DNA of 64,000 nucleotides, from contig NZ_OZ007030.1 of NCBI RefSeq assembly GCF_963931595.1, forward strand, positions 1,046,481 through 1,110,480. Reading direction: 5' to 3'. Numbering within the stretch: the stretch's first letter is position 1; each line of letters opens with the position of its first letter. The notes below the pieces were generated by a model. It was not told the origin of the DNA. It saw nothing but the letters and a program-made list of their open reading frames with translations, and made no database searches. Source of the stretch: an uncultured Subdoligranulum sp. (lineage in GTDB: Bacteria; Bacillota; Clostridia; Oscillospirales; Ruminococcaceae). The position numbers were made by a program, and so were the translations under genes. Positions 15,529 through 24,683 of the stretch are shown piece by piece.

Positions 15529-16461
15529 GTGGCTGAATTCTCTGTATCCCTGGAAAAATTGGCGGAAGAAGCAAATCTGACAGTGGCTTACACTCCCTGT
15601 GAGCTGGATAAAGTCAAGGTTACGGCAACTGAGGTATATCGGCCCGGCATACTGCTGGCCGGTTACTACGAAAACTTTGATAATACCCGTGTCCAGATCA
15701 TCGGGCTGACAGAGATGTCCTATCTGGAGGAACTGTCCGCTTCGCTGCGCAATATGCGGCTGGAAAAACTGTTCTCCTTTCAGCCGCCGGCTGTGATTCT
15801 GACACGCAATATGCAGCCGCTCTCCGAGATGATGCAGTATGCCAAGCAGTATGGCGTTCCGCTTCTGATGTCTACCGAAATGACCTCGGCACTGATGGGT
15901 GTGCTGATCACGACGCTGAACACCGAACTGGCACCGCGCATTACCCGGCATGGCGTCCTCGTGGAAGTGTATGGCGAAGGCATCCTGATTCTCGGCGACT
16001 CCGGCGTGGGGAAGAGCGAAACGGCCATCGAGCTGGTCAAGCGCGGTCACCGTCTGATTGCAGACGATGCGGTGGAACTGCGCAGGGTATCCTACCGGAG
16101 CATTCTGGGAACGGCCCCGGCCAATATCCGGCACTTCATTGAATTGCGCGGAATCGGTATTATCAACGTTGCCCATGTGTTCGGCATCGGATCTGTGCGC
16201 AGCAGCGTGGAAGTGGAGATGGTCGTGCAGCTGGAGCCCTGGGACCGCACCAAAAACTATGACCGCACCGGACTGGACACCGAATATTACGATATTCTGG
16301 GCGTGAAGGTCCCCAGTATGCTGATCCCTGTCATGCCGGGCCGGAATCTGGCGGTAATTATCGAGACGGCGGCCATCAATAACCGTACCAAGGAAATGGG
16401 CTACAACGCGGCCAAGGAACTGCTGGCACAACTGGGCCTGCAGGATGATATTTCTTTGTGA
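15529..16461 (+). CDS. hprK: HPr kinase/phosphorylase
   Basis: This 310-residue enzyme phosphorylates and dephosphorylates Ser46 of the PTS protein HPr and thereby sets carbon catabolite repression. It has the P-loop GDSGVGKS at residues 156-163, the preceding HGVLVEVYG segment, the LIADDAVELRRV region and the C-terminal MPGRNLAVIIETAAIN signature. The length equals the family norm. GTG at 15529 is chosen because AAAGGGG lies 9 bases upstream; a TTG six bases earlier would be too close. A clear promoter precedes it. It heads a cluster with a PHP phosphoesterase, ROK glucokinase and murB, tying it to sugar metabolism. No HPr or Crh gene is in the window. Confidence 0.95.
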   Translation: MAEFSVSLEKLAEEANLTVAYTPCELDKVKVTATEVYRPGILLAGYYENFDNTRVQIIGLTEMSYLEELSASLRNMRLEKLFSFQPPAVILTRNMQPLSEMMQYAKQYGVPLLMSTEMTSALMGVLITTLNTELAPRITRHGVLVEVYGEGILILGDSGVGKSETAIELVKRGHRLIADDAVELRRVSYRSILGTAPANIRHFIELRGIGIINVAHVFGIGSVRSSVEVEMVVQLEPWDRTKNYDRTGLDTEYYDILGVKVPSMLIPVMPGRNLAVIIETAAINNRTKEMGYNAAKELLAQLGLQDDISL

Positions 16462-16497
16462 CGCAGCAATAAACGGGAAAAGAGAGATACCAAATAC

Positions 16498-17247
16498 ATG
16501 CAAATGATTGCAGACCTGCACACGCATACGCTGTGTGCAACCCATGCTTTTCAGACTTTGAACGAGATGACAATTGCGGCAAAACAGACAGGCTATTGTG
16601 CCATGGCCATTACGGACCATGCACCGGCCATGCCGGATGCGCCGCATATATGGCATTTTTCCAATGGAGGCGCGCTGCCCCGGGAAATGAACGGCGTTGT
16701 CATGCTGTACGGCGCCGAGGCCAACGTGATGGACACGAAAGGCGGGCTGGACCTTCCGCAGGGACTTCTCTCGGTGCAGGACTGGGTGGTGGCATCCATA
16801 CACAGTCCCTGTATGCCGGGTGTCCTGACACGCAAGGAGGCTGACCGGCTCTGGCTGGGGGTGGCGGAAAACCCCTATGTGGACTGTATCGGACATTCCG
16901 AACAGGAAAACTATCGGTACGACTATGACGTGGTCACGAAAGCGTTTGCCAGAAACCACAAAGTGGTGGAACTGAACGGCGGATCCTTTGCTGTCCGGAA
17001 AGACGGTATCCCTAACATGCGTTCGCTTCTGATTGCCTGCATGGAAAATGGCTGTCACATTGCGGTGGACAGCGATGCCCACAGTGCCTGGCGCCTGCAG
17101 AATGCCATGCCGCCGCTGTACAGCATGCTGGCGGAACTCTCCTTCCCGCAGGAACTGATTGTCAATGCAACGCGGGAAAATCTGGTACAGGAACTCAAAC
17201 TGCATGGTCGTCGCTGTGCAGAAGAAATAGGAGGAATTCTACTATGA
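16498..17247 (+). CDS. PHP-domain phosphoesterase (YcdX-like)
   Basis: This 249-residue metal-dependent hydrolase of the PHP superfamily has the first metal site DLHTHT near residues 6-11, TDHAPAMP (His ligand) near 40, GAEANV (Glu), SIHSP (His), IGHSEQ (His) and a final DSDAHSAW. The set resembles the trinuclear zinc site of YcdX-type phosphatases. The physiological substrate is unknown. ATG at 16498 follows a weak AGAGA. The stop overlaps the glucokinase start as ATGA, so the two are translationally coupled. The context with hprK and glcK hints at phosphate release from a metabolite, but this is inference. Confidence 0.85.
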   Translation: MQMIADLHTHTLCATHAFQTLNEMTIAAKQTGYCAMAITDHAPAMPDAPHIWHFSNGGALPREMNGVVMLYGAEANVMDTKGGLDLPQGLLSVQDWVVASIHSPCMPGVLTRKEADRLWLGVAENPYVDCIGHSEQENYRYDYDVVTKAFARNHKVVELNGGSFAVRKDGIPNMRSLLIACMENGCHIAVDSDAHSAWRLQNAMPPLYSMLAELSFPQELIVNATRENLVQELKLHGRRCAEEIGGILL

Positions 17248-18200
17248 GCAAATATACCATCGGAATTGATCTGGGCGGTACCACCATGACGGCCGGCCTT
17301 GTGAATGAAAACTATGAGATCGTCGGTAAAATCACCCGGGCCACGCGGCTGCCCCGCCCGGCCGAGGACCTGGAAAAAGCGCTGGCGGATCTTTGCCGTG
17401 CGGTGGCCAAGGAGAATAACATTCCTTTCTCGGACGTACAATATGTGGGAATCGGCACGCCGGGCAGCGTGAATTTTACCACGGGTTTTGTGGGATATAA
17501 TACCAACTTCGGCTACTACGACTGGAACCTCGGCCCCGATATGGAAAAACTTCTCGGGTGCAAGGTGTACGTGGAGAATGATGCCAATGCGGCAGCCTTC
17601 GGCGAGTACATTGCGGGCGGCGCCAAAGGCTACAAGGATGCGGTGGTCATCACGCTGGGCACCGGCATTGGCAGCGGCATCATTCTGGGCGGCAAGATCG
17701 TCCGCGGCTTCAACTTTGCCGCTGGTGAGATGGGCCATACGGTGATCGTCAAGGGCGGACGCAAGTGCAACTGCGGCCGCTGCGGCTGCTGGGAGCGTTA
17801 TGCATCGGCCCGGGCCCTGACGGAGGATACCAAGGCGGCCATGCAGGAGCACAGCGATACCCTGATGTGGAAACTTGTGCCGGATCTGAACCACGTGAAC
17901 GCAAAGACTTCTTTCGATGCCATGGCCCAGGGCGATGAACTGGCCAAGCAGGTGGTCTACAACTGGATGGAGTACGTTGCCTGCGGCCTAGCCAACGTGG
18001 TGAATACGTTCGAGCCGGAAGTGATCTGTGTGGGCGGCGGCGTTTCCAACCAGGGCGAGACGCTGCTGGGACCCGTACGCGCTTATGTGGAAAAGGAAAC
18101 CCACGATATCACCGGCGGCCGTGTACCCGAGATCCGCGCCTGTGAACTGCGCAATGATGCCGGCGTGATTGGCGCAGCTGCGCTGGAGGTATCCATCTGA
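17244..18200 (+). CDS. glcK: ROK-family glucokinase
   Basis: This 318-residue cytoplasmic sugar kinase uses ATP to phosphorylate glucose at carbon 6, feeding glycolysis. It has the phosphate-binding motif IDLGGTTM near residues 8-15, a catalytic aspartate in VENDANAAAFGEY, the GTGIGSGIILGG strand and the ROK zinc-binding motif CNCGRCGCWERYAS near residue 174. These identify the Gram-positive ROK glucokinase rather than a ROK repressor, as there is no DNA-binding N-terminus. GGAGG lies before the ATG, and the start overlaps the PHP gene stop by 4 bases. Its place two genes after hprK is consistent with a role in sugar sensing. Confidence 0.92.
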   Translation: MSKYTIGIDLGGTTMTAGLVNENYEIVGKITRATRLPRPAEDLEKALADLCRAVAKENNIPFSDVQYVGIGTPGSVNFTTGFVGYNTNFGYYDWNLGPDMEKLLGCKVYVENDANAAAFGEYIAGGAKGYKDAVVITLGTGIGSGIILGGKIVRGFNFAAGEMGHTVIVKGGRKCNCGRCGCWERYASARALTEDTKAAMQEHSDTLMWKLVPDLNHVNAKTSFDAMAQGDELAKQVVYNWMEYVACGLANVVNTFEPEVICVGGGVSNQGETLLGPVRAYVEKETHDITGGRVPEIRACELRNDAGVIGAAALEVSI

Positions 18201-18246
18201 ATACCATTGACCTGATACATACACTATTTTGGCAGGGGGAGTCATG

Positions 18247-19176
18247 ATGCAGGAGCAAATGCGGACGGCGCTGCGCTGTGCGCTGCAAGGGGCAAAACTC
18301 CCTTTTACAGAGCAGGAACCCTTGCGTGAGCATACCACCTTCCGGATCGGCGGGCCTGCGGCATTCTGGTGTACTCCGCAAAATACGGAGCAGTTGCAGG
18401 ATACCCTGGCATTATGCAGAAAAAACAAGGTGCGTGTCTACCTGTTGGGCAATGGTTCCAATACGCTTTTTGCCGACGAAGGCTTTGACGGTGCAGTGGT
18501 GGAACTGCGCGGGCTGTCGCCGGAAGTGACCGGGACGCCGGAAAAAGAAGATACCGTGCTGTTGACGGCCGGTGCAGGCATGACGCTGGGGCGGCTCTGC
18601 GCCGAGGCACAGCAGCGCGGCCTGGCCGGATTGGAATTCGCCTGCGGTATTCCGGGCACTGTCGGCGGGGCTGTTTACATGAATGCGGGGGCTTACGGCG
18701 GCGAGCTGAAAGATGTGGTGGAAGAGGTTACCTTCCTGGATGAAACAACGACTTTGCGTACGCTGCCATCCGATAAACTGCAGATGGGGTATCGCACCAG
18801 CATTTTTGAAAAGAACCCCTCCTGGTGCATCCTTTCAGCCACTGTCCGGCTGCACCGGGGAGATGGCGCTGCCATCCTTGCCCGGATGCAGGATTATCTG
18901 GAACGCCGCAAGGCAAAGCAACCGCTGGAATGGCCCAGCGCGGGCAGTGCTTTCAAACGGCCGGAAGGGGCCTTTGCAGGACGGTTGATCGAAGAGTGCG
19001 GGCTGCGGGGATTTACCGTGGGCGGGGCACAGATCAGCGAAAAACACTGCGGCTTTGTCATCAACAAGGGCGGTGCAACCTGCGCGGATGTTGTGGCTTT
19101 GACCGAGGAGGTCCGCCGGATCGTTTTGGAAAAAACCGGGTTTGTGTTGGAACGTGAAATCCGAGTGGTAAAATAA
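18247..19176 (+). CDS. murB: UDP-N-acetylenolpyruvoylglucosamine reductase
   Basis: This 309-residue FAD-dependent enzyme reduces UDP-GlcNAc-enolpyruvate to UDP-MurNAc using NADPH, the second committed step of peptidoglycan synthesis. Motifs are HTTFRIGGPA near residue 28, YLLGNGSNTLFADEG, the glycine-rich GLEFACGIPGTVGGAVYMNAG and WPSAGSAFKRP, which carries the catalytic serine of the type IIb enzyme, plus a terminal EEVRRIVLEKTGFVLEREIR. Two adjacent ATGs (18244 and 18247) are possible; the second gives better spacing from AGGGGGAG. It lies upstream of rapZ with a 13-base gap, the usual Clostridia order. Confidence 0.95.
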   Translation: MQEQMRTALRCALQGAKLPFTEQEPLREHTTFRIGGPAAFWCTPQNTEQLQDTLALCRKNKVRVYLLGNGSNTLFADEGFDGAVVELRGLSPEVTGTPEKEDTVLLTAGAGMTLGRLCAEAQQRGLAGLEFACGIPGTVGGAVYMNAGAYGGELKDVVEEVTFLDETTTLRTLPSDKLQMGYRTSIFEKNPSWCILSATVRLHRGDGAAILARMQDYLERRKAKQPLEWPSAGSAFKRPEGAFAGRLIEECGLRGFTVGGAQISEKHCGFVINKGGATCADVVALTEEVRRIVLEKTGFVLEREIRVVK

Positions 19177-19189
19177 GGGAGAGTAAACG

Positions 19190-20053
19190 ATGAATTTCCT
19201 GATCGTTACAGGCCTTTCCGGCGCGGGCAAATCCATGGCGGTCAATGCGCTGGAGGACATCGGCTTCTTTTGCATTGACAACATTCCCGTTGCACTGCTG
19301 CCCCGTATTGTGGATTTTGCCCTGCAGGGCGAAAACCAGCTCAGCCGTGTGGCGGTCGTCATGGACGTGCGCGGTGTGCGCAACAGTGACCAGCTGGAAC
19401 AGGCGCTGGCGGATCTGGACGCAAAGAAGATCGAGTACGAGATTCTCTTCCTGGATGCCAATTCTCAGACCATTCAGCGCCGGTACAAAGAAACACGGCG
19501 GCAGCATCCCATTTCGGTCACGGATCATGTCTCGATCGAGGAAGCCATCGAGCGGGAACGCAGACTCTTGCAGCCTCTGCGCAATCGCGCCAAGTATGTG
19601 ATCGATACCTCGCTCTTGAGCGCGGCACAGAATAAGGAACGGGTCTGCAGTCTTTTCCTGGACAAGGGAAAATGTCCCATGGCGCTGACGGTGGTGTCCT
19701 TTGGATTCAAGTACGGGCTGCCGCAGGAAGCGGATCTTGTGCTGGATGTGCGCTGCCTTCCCAACCCGTTCTATGTGCCGGAGCTGAAAAATCTGACCGG
19801 CCTGGACCAGGCGGTGGTCGATTACGTCATGGCGGCGCCGGAATCACAGGAACTGCTGCGCCGTTATGAGAGCATGCTGGAATATGCCCTGCCGCTCTAT
19901 GTGAAAGAGGGCAAAAGCCAGCTGATGATTGCCGTTGGCTGTACCGGCGGCAAACATCGTTCCATTACATTTGCGCGGAAAATCGGCGAGTTCTGCGAAA
20001 AACTGGGGTACGAACCCAGTGTGCAGCACCGAGATGCCAAGCGCACGCTGTGA
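19190..20053 (+). CDS. rapZ: RNase adapter protein RapZ (YvcJ)
   Basis: This 287-residue nucleotide-binding protein of the RapZ/YvcJ family has the P-loop GLSGAGKS at residues 8-15, the CIDNIPVALLP segment, the VVMDVRGVR strand, FLDANSQ (family: FLDA) and the C-terminal GCTGGKHRSI phosphate-binding motif. In enterobacteria RapZ delivers a small RNA to RNase E; in Firmicutes the function is less clear, with links to competence in Bacillus. It lies in the conserved murB - rapZ - whiA arrangement, but the yvcK gene normally present between rapZ and whiA is missing here. Confidence 0.95.
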   Translation: MNFLIVTGLSGAGKSMAVNALEDIGFFCIDNIPVALLPRIVDFALQGENQLSRVAVVMDVRGVRNSDQLEQALADLDAKKIEYEILFLDANSQTIQRRYKETRRQHPISVTDHVSIEEAIERERRLLQPLRNRAKYVIDTSLLSAAQNKERVCSLFLDKGKCPMALTVVSFGFKYGLPQEADLVLDVRCLPNPFYVPELKNLTGLDQAVVDYVMAAPESQELLRRYESMLEYALPLYVKEGKSQLMIAVGCTGGKHRSITFARKIGEFCEKLGYEPSVQHRDAKRTL

Positions 20054-20089
20054 AGGGTGCGGAGATTGCCCCGGGGAGGAAACATCTTT

Positions 20090-21025
20090 TTGAGCTTTTC
20101 ACAAGAAGTAAAGAACGAGATTCTGCGCCACAGGATCTCCAAATCATGCTGCAATATGGCCGCCGCCTATGCGGTGGCCTGTTTTGGTAAATATTTTGAT
20201 GACCGCGGTGTTGTGCTGCAGACGGAAAATGAGGGCGTGGCGCAGTTTGCCCAGAAGGTCTATCGCCGTTGCGGGATTCAAGGAAATATTCTGCGCAAGG
20301 AACGCCCTACCGGGGCCGTTTTTGAGTTCAGCATAAAGGAGCCGGATGAGATTGCCAGGATGCTGGAACTGTTCTGCCATACCGGCAAAGAACCCACTTT
20401 GCGCATCCGTCCGGAAAATTTCAAATGTCAGAAATGCATGCAGACCTTCATAGCCACGGCATTTCTGTGCTGCGGTACGATGACCGACCCTGAAAAAAGC
20501 TATAATCTGGAATTCCTGTCCACCCGGCATTATCTTTCCCAGCAGCTGGAAGCCATGCTGGCGGAACATGATTTCCATCCTCACCGTGCACTGCGCAAGG
20601 GCGCCAATACTGTCTATGTAAAAGCGGCCGACCATATCGAGGATCTTCTGACTTTTATGGGGGCCGGCGGCGCAGCCATGCGCATTATGGATCAGCGCCT
20701 GTATAACGAAATGCGCAACAAGACCAACCGTCTCTCTAACTGCGAAACGGCCAATATGGGCAAGAGCGTCCAGGCGGCGGTGCAGGTACAGCTGGCCATC
20801 GAACGTCTGCAGGAAGCAGGGGCACTGGCCACACTGCCGGAAGCCCTGCGCCAGACGGCCAAGCTGAGGATGCAGTACCCGGATCTGCCGCTGGCAAAAC
20901 TGGCCCTGAAACTGGATCCGCCGGTGAGCAAGGCGGGCCTTTCCCACCGTTTGAAGCGCATCCAGGAAGCCGCCCGGCGTCTTGAGGAATCTTCGTCACC
21001 AGAAAAGGAATCCGACCATGTCTGA
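20090..21025 (+). CDS. whiA: Sporulation/division regulator WhiA
   Basis: This 311-residue DNA-binding protein of the WhiA family combines an N-terminal LAGLIDADG-homing-endonuclease-like domain without nuclease activity and a C-terminal helix-turn-helix. The conserved N-terminus SFSQEVKNEI follows a TTG at 20090, supported by GGGGAGGA nine bases upstream. The C-terminal part reads KTNRLSNCETANMGKSVQA and LRQTAKLRMQYPDLPLAKLALKLDPPVSKAGLSHRLKRI in successive segments, typical of the HTH region. In Gram-positives it affects chromosome segregation and cell division. It overlaps dnaE by 8 bases, so the two are coupled. Confidence 0.95.
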   Translation: MSFSQEVKNEILRHRISKSCCNMAAAYAVACFGKYFDDRGVVLQTENEGVAQFAQKVYRRCGIQGNILRKERPTGAVFEFSIKEPDEIARMLELFCHTGKEPTLRIRPENFKCQKCMQTFIATAFLCCGTMTDPEKSYNLEFLSTRHYLSQQLEAMLAEHDFHPHRALRKGANTVYVKAADHIEDLLTFMGAGGAAMRIMDQRLYNEMRNKTNRLSNCETANMGKSVQAAVQVQLAIERLQEAGALATLPEALRQTAKLRMQYPDLPLAKLALKLDPPVSKAGLSHRLKRIQEAARRLEESSSPEKESDHV

Positions 21026-24000
21026 AACCACTCCGAGACAATTTACCCATCTCCATGTTCACACGGAGTTCAGTCTGCTGGACGGTGCCTGCCGCATCGA
21101 CCGCATGTTTGACCATCTGAAAGCGATGGGGCAGACCGCCTGTGCCATCACGGACCACGGCGTCATGTATGGGTGCGTGGCCTTTTTTGACGCTGCGAAG
21201 GCAGCCGGGATCAAGCCCATCATCGGGTGTGAAGTCTATGTGGCAACCCGCACCCGCTTTGACAAGGTGAACCGCATCGACGGAAACAGCCATCTGATTC
21301 TGTTGTGCAAAAATGAGACCGGCTACAAAAACCTGATCAAGATGGTTTCGGCCGGATTTCTGGAAGGGTTCTACTCCAAGCCCCGTATCGATAAGGATTT
21401 GCTGGAACAGCATCACGAGGGGCTGATCTGCCTTTCGGCCTGCCTGGCGGGGGAAGTACCCAAGGCGATTCTGGCCGGTGACTATGAGCGAGCCAAGAAT
21501 ACGGCGCTATACTACCGGGATCTTTTTGGCGAGGGCAACTATTATATTGAATTGCAGGACCATGGGCTGGAGGAAGATCGGGTTGTGTTGCCGCAGCTGA
21601 TACGCCTGGCGCGAGAGACCGGGATCCCCATGGTGGCCACCAACGACGCTCACTATATCACCAAGGAAGATTCCAAGATGCAGAGTATTCTGCTCTGCAT
21701 CCAGACGGGAAAGACCATCGCTGACGCGGATCGGATGGAGTTTCAGACCGACGAGTTTTACCTGAAAAGTGCCGATGAGATGTATGATCTGTTCTCGATG
21801 GTGCCCGAAGCCTGCGAGAACACCAACAAAATTGCAGAGCAGTGCAATTTTGAATTTACCTTCGGCGAGACGAAGCTCCCTTACTTCCACGCACCGGATG
21901 GCATGGAAAACCAGGCGTATTTTGAAAAGCTGTGCTGGGAAGGACTGGAACGCCGTTATCCCGGCAAGGTGACGGATGCCCTGCGGGAACGTCTGAGCTA
22001 TGAAATCAACGTCGTCAAAAAAATGGGGTATACCAACTACTACCTCATCGTCTACGATTTCATCAACTATGCCAAGAGCAGAGACATTCCGGTGGGGCCC
22101 GGTCGTGGTTCCGGTGCCGGCAGCCTGGCGGCCTACTGTGTGGGCATTACAGACATTGACCCCATTCGGTACAGCCTGATTTTTGAACGGTTCCTGAACC
22201 CGGAACGTGTGTCGATGCCGGATTTTGACGTGGATTTCTGCTATGAACGCCGCCAGGAAGTCATCGATTACGTCAACGAAAAATATGGCCGCGACCATGT
22301 GGCACAGATTGTGACCTTCGGTACGATGGCGGCCCGGGCGGCTGTGCGCGATGTCGGGCGTGTGATGGGCATGGCCTACCAGGATGTGGATAAAGTGGCC
22401 AAACTCATCCCGATGGAACTGAAAATGACCCTTCAGAAAGCGCTGGAAGTCAGCCCCGACCTGAAAACCATGTATGAGGCGGACCCGCAGGTCCACGAAC
22501 TGATCGACACCTCCCTGAAGGTGGAGGGCATGCCGCGGCATGCCTCCACCCATGCGGCCGGCGTTGTCATTACGCGGGAGCCGGCTACGGAGTACGTTCC
22601 GCTATCCACCAATGACGGCCTGCCCGTCACGCAGTTCAACATGGTGGAGATCGAGCGCCTCGGCCTGCTGAAGATGGACTTCCTGGGGCTGCGTACGCTG
22701 ACGGTCATCCACGACACCGAAACGGCCGTACGGCGCAAGGTACCGGACTTCCGCATGGCCAACATCAGCTATGATGACCCGGAAACCTATGCCATGCTGG
22801 CAAAAGGGGAGACCGAGGGCATCTTCCAGCTGGAATCCACGGGCATGACGCAGGTGCTCGTCAGCATGCGTCCCCGGAATCTTGAAGACATCATCGCCCT
22901 GATCTCGCTGTATCGCCCGGGTCCCATGGATTCCATTCCCACCTATCTGCGCAACCGGCGGGAACCCGGCAAAATCAGTTATAAGACGCCGCAGCTGGCC
23001 CATATCCTGGATGTTACCAACGGGTGCATCGTCTACCAGGAACAGGTCATGCAGATCTTCCGGGAACTGGCGGGATTCAGCTTCGGGCAGGCCGATAATA
23101 TCCGCCGGGCAATGAGCAAAAAGAAACATAAGGTCATGGAGGCGGAGCGGGAACACTTCGTCCACGGCTGCACGGAACCGGGCAAGGAATGCGCCGGCTG
23201 TGTCAAGAATGGCATTCCCGAGGATGTTGCCAACGAGATCTATGATGAAATGATCAGCTTCGCATCCTATGCCTTCAACAAATCCCATGCGGCCTGCTAT
23301 GCCTATGTGGCTTTCCAGACGGCCTATCTGAAATGTCACTATCCCCATGAATTTATGGCGGCACTGCTCACCAGCGTTCTGGACAATACTTCCAAGGTGA
23401 TTGAGTACACAACGGAATGCCAGCGGCTGGGCATCAAGGTGCTCCAGCCGGACATCAATGTGTCGCGGGGCGGCTTCACGGCAGACGGTGACTGTATCCG
23501 TTTTGGCCTGAATGCGGTCAAAAGCGTGGGGCGCAATCTGATCGAAGCCGTTGTCAAGGAACGGCAGGAACGCCCGTACCGAGGGCTGTATGATTTCTGC
23601 CGCCGGATGTACGGTAACGAACTGAACCGGCGCGCCCTGGAAAATCTGATCAAGTGCGGTGCTTTTGATACACTGGAACCTTCCCGGCGTGCCATGCTGG
23701 AGTGTGTGGAAGGCATTCTCAAGAGTGTGGAAACCGACATGCGCCAGAACCTGGAAGGGCAGATGGACCTTTTCGGTATGATGAACGGGGAGAGCCAGGA
23801 GCCGGCCATCAACGACTACAAGGTCCCACCCATGCAGGAATATCCCACCAGCGATCTGCTCAAAATGGAAAAAGAAGTCTCGGGACTGTATCTTTCCGGC
23901 CATCCGCTGGACGCCTACCGGGAGCAGATTGCCAAAATTTCCACCTGTACCATCGCACAGCTGCAGGGGGACGATGCCAAACAGTTTGACAACCAGAACG

Positions 24001-24557
24001 TGACGATCCTGTGTACCGTCGTAAAGAACAAAGTGATGACTACCAAGTCCAACACACTGATGGCCTTTACGACCATCGAAGATCTCACCGGGACGATGGA
24101 ACTTCTAGTATTTCCCCGCGTTCTGGCGGAATGCAGGGCGGCACTGCAGGAAAATGCCGTTGTGGTGGCGTACGGGCGAGTCTCCGTGAAAGAAGAGGAG
24201 GCGGCCCGCCTGATCGTGGAGGGCGTACAGCCCATCGAAACCTACGACCCCAACAAGAGTTTTGGCCGCAACCGGGTGGATCGCGTCCAGAAGGAGACGC
24301 GGGGCGAAGGCGTTGCGGGGTATTTCCTGACGGTGCCGGCCCGGGACTGCGCCGAAATGCACAGGGTAGAGAATCTTCTTTGCAACATCTTTGACGGTGG
24401 GACGGTGAAGGTGTACTTCCTTTTTGCCGATACCGGCAAAAAGGCGTGGGCGCGACACATGGCAGTGAAGGATGATCCGCTTCTGAGGGCTGAACTGGTT
24501 CGGATTCTGGGACCGGAGCATGTAAAAGTGCAGGGAATGGATCAGCATGCAAAATAA
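21018..24557 (+). CDS. dnaE: DNA polymerase III subunit alpha (DnaE), with intact PHP nuclease site
   Basis: This 1179-residue replicative polymerase subunit starts with a PHP domain (HLHVHTEF at 11-18, TDHGVMYG, GCEVYVA, SHLILL, LSACLAGEVP, NDAHY) in which the metal ligands appear conserved, unlike Escherichia coli DnaE. The C-family palm follows, with GPGRGSGAGSLAAYC and the catalytic PDFDVDF at 401-407. Fingers and the tandem helix-hairpin-helix region (residues about 830-900) come next, and an OB-fold near 1000-1070 ends with a C-terminal domain. Firmicutes use DnaE with PolC in lagging-strand synthesis. The ATG at 21018 overlaps the whiA stop by 8 bases. Confidence 0.97.
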   Translation: MSETTPRQFTHLHVHTEFSLLDGACRIDRMFDHLKAMGQTACAITDHGVMYGCVAFFDAAKAAGIKPIIGCEVYVATRTRFDKVNRIDGNSHLILLCKNETGYKNLIKMVSAGFLEGFYSKPRIDKDLLEQHHEGLICLSACLAGEVPKAILAGDYERAKNTALYYRDLFGEGNYYIELQDHGLEEDRVVLPQLIRLARETGIPMVATNDAHYITKEDSKMQSILLCIQTGKTIADADRMEFQTDEFYLKSADEMYDLFSMVPEACENTNKIAEQCNFEFTFGETKLPYFHAPDGMENQAYFEKLCWEGLERRYPGKVTDALRERLSYEINVVKKMGYTNYYLIVYDFINYAKSRDIPVGPGRGSGAGSLAAYCVGITDIDPIRYSLIFERFLNPERVSMPDFDVDFCYERRQEVIDYVNEKYGRDHVAQIVTFGTMAARAAVRDVGRVMGMAYQDVDKVAKLIPMELKMTLQKALEVSPDLKTMYEADPQVHELIDTSLKVEGMPRHASTHAAGVVITREPATEYVPLSTNDGLPVTQFNMVEIERLGLLKMDFLGLRTLTVIHDTETAVRRKVPDFRMANISYDDPETYAMLAKGETEGIFQLESTGMTQVLVSMRPRNLEDIIALISLYRPGPMDSIPTYLRNRREPGKISYKTPQLAHILDVTNGCIVYQEQVMQIFRELAGFSFGQADNIRRAMSKKKHKVMEAEREHFVHGCTEPGKECAGCVKNGIPEDVANEIYDEMISFASYAFNKSHAACYAYVAFQTAYLKCHYPHEFMAALLTSVLDNTSKVIEYTTECQRLGIKVLQPDINVSRGGFTADGDCIRFGLNAVKSVGRNLIEAVVKERQERPYRGLYDFCRRMYGNELNRRALENLIKCGAFDTLEPSRRAMLECVEGILKSVETDMRQNLEGQMDLFGMMNGESQEPAINDYKVPPMQEYPTSDLLKMEKEVSGLYLSGHPLDAYREQIAKISTCTIAQLQGDDAKQFDNQNVTILCTVVKNKVMTTKSNTLMAFTTIEDLTGTMELLVFPRVLAECRAALQENAVVVAYGRVSVKEEEAARLIVEGVQPIETYDPNKSFGRNRVDRVQKETRGEGVAGYFLTVPARDCAEMHRVENLLCNIFDGGTVKVYFLFADTGKKAWARHMAVKDDPLLRAELVRILGPEHVKVQGMDQHAK

Positions 24558-24604
24558 ATCCATGCGTTTTGCGCGAAACGTCCATAATCGAAGCGCAAGA
24601 GTTG

Positions 24605-24613
24605 TGGTATAAT
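24605..24613 (+). promoter_or_regulatory. Extended -10 promoter for pfkA
   Basis: TGGTATAAT (24605-24613) is an extended -10 element 71 bases upstream of the pfkA ATG. No convincing -35 lies 17 bases before it. Confidence 0.55.
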
Positions 24614-24683
24614 GAAAAGGATCCGAGATTGTTAAAAAATTATTGTAAGTAACGCTACGTTCCCAAACAGGAGGAGCTGCTTT

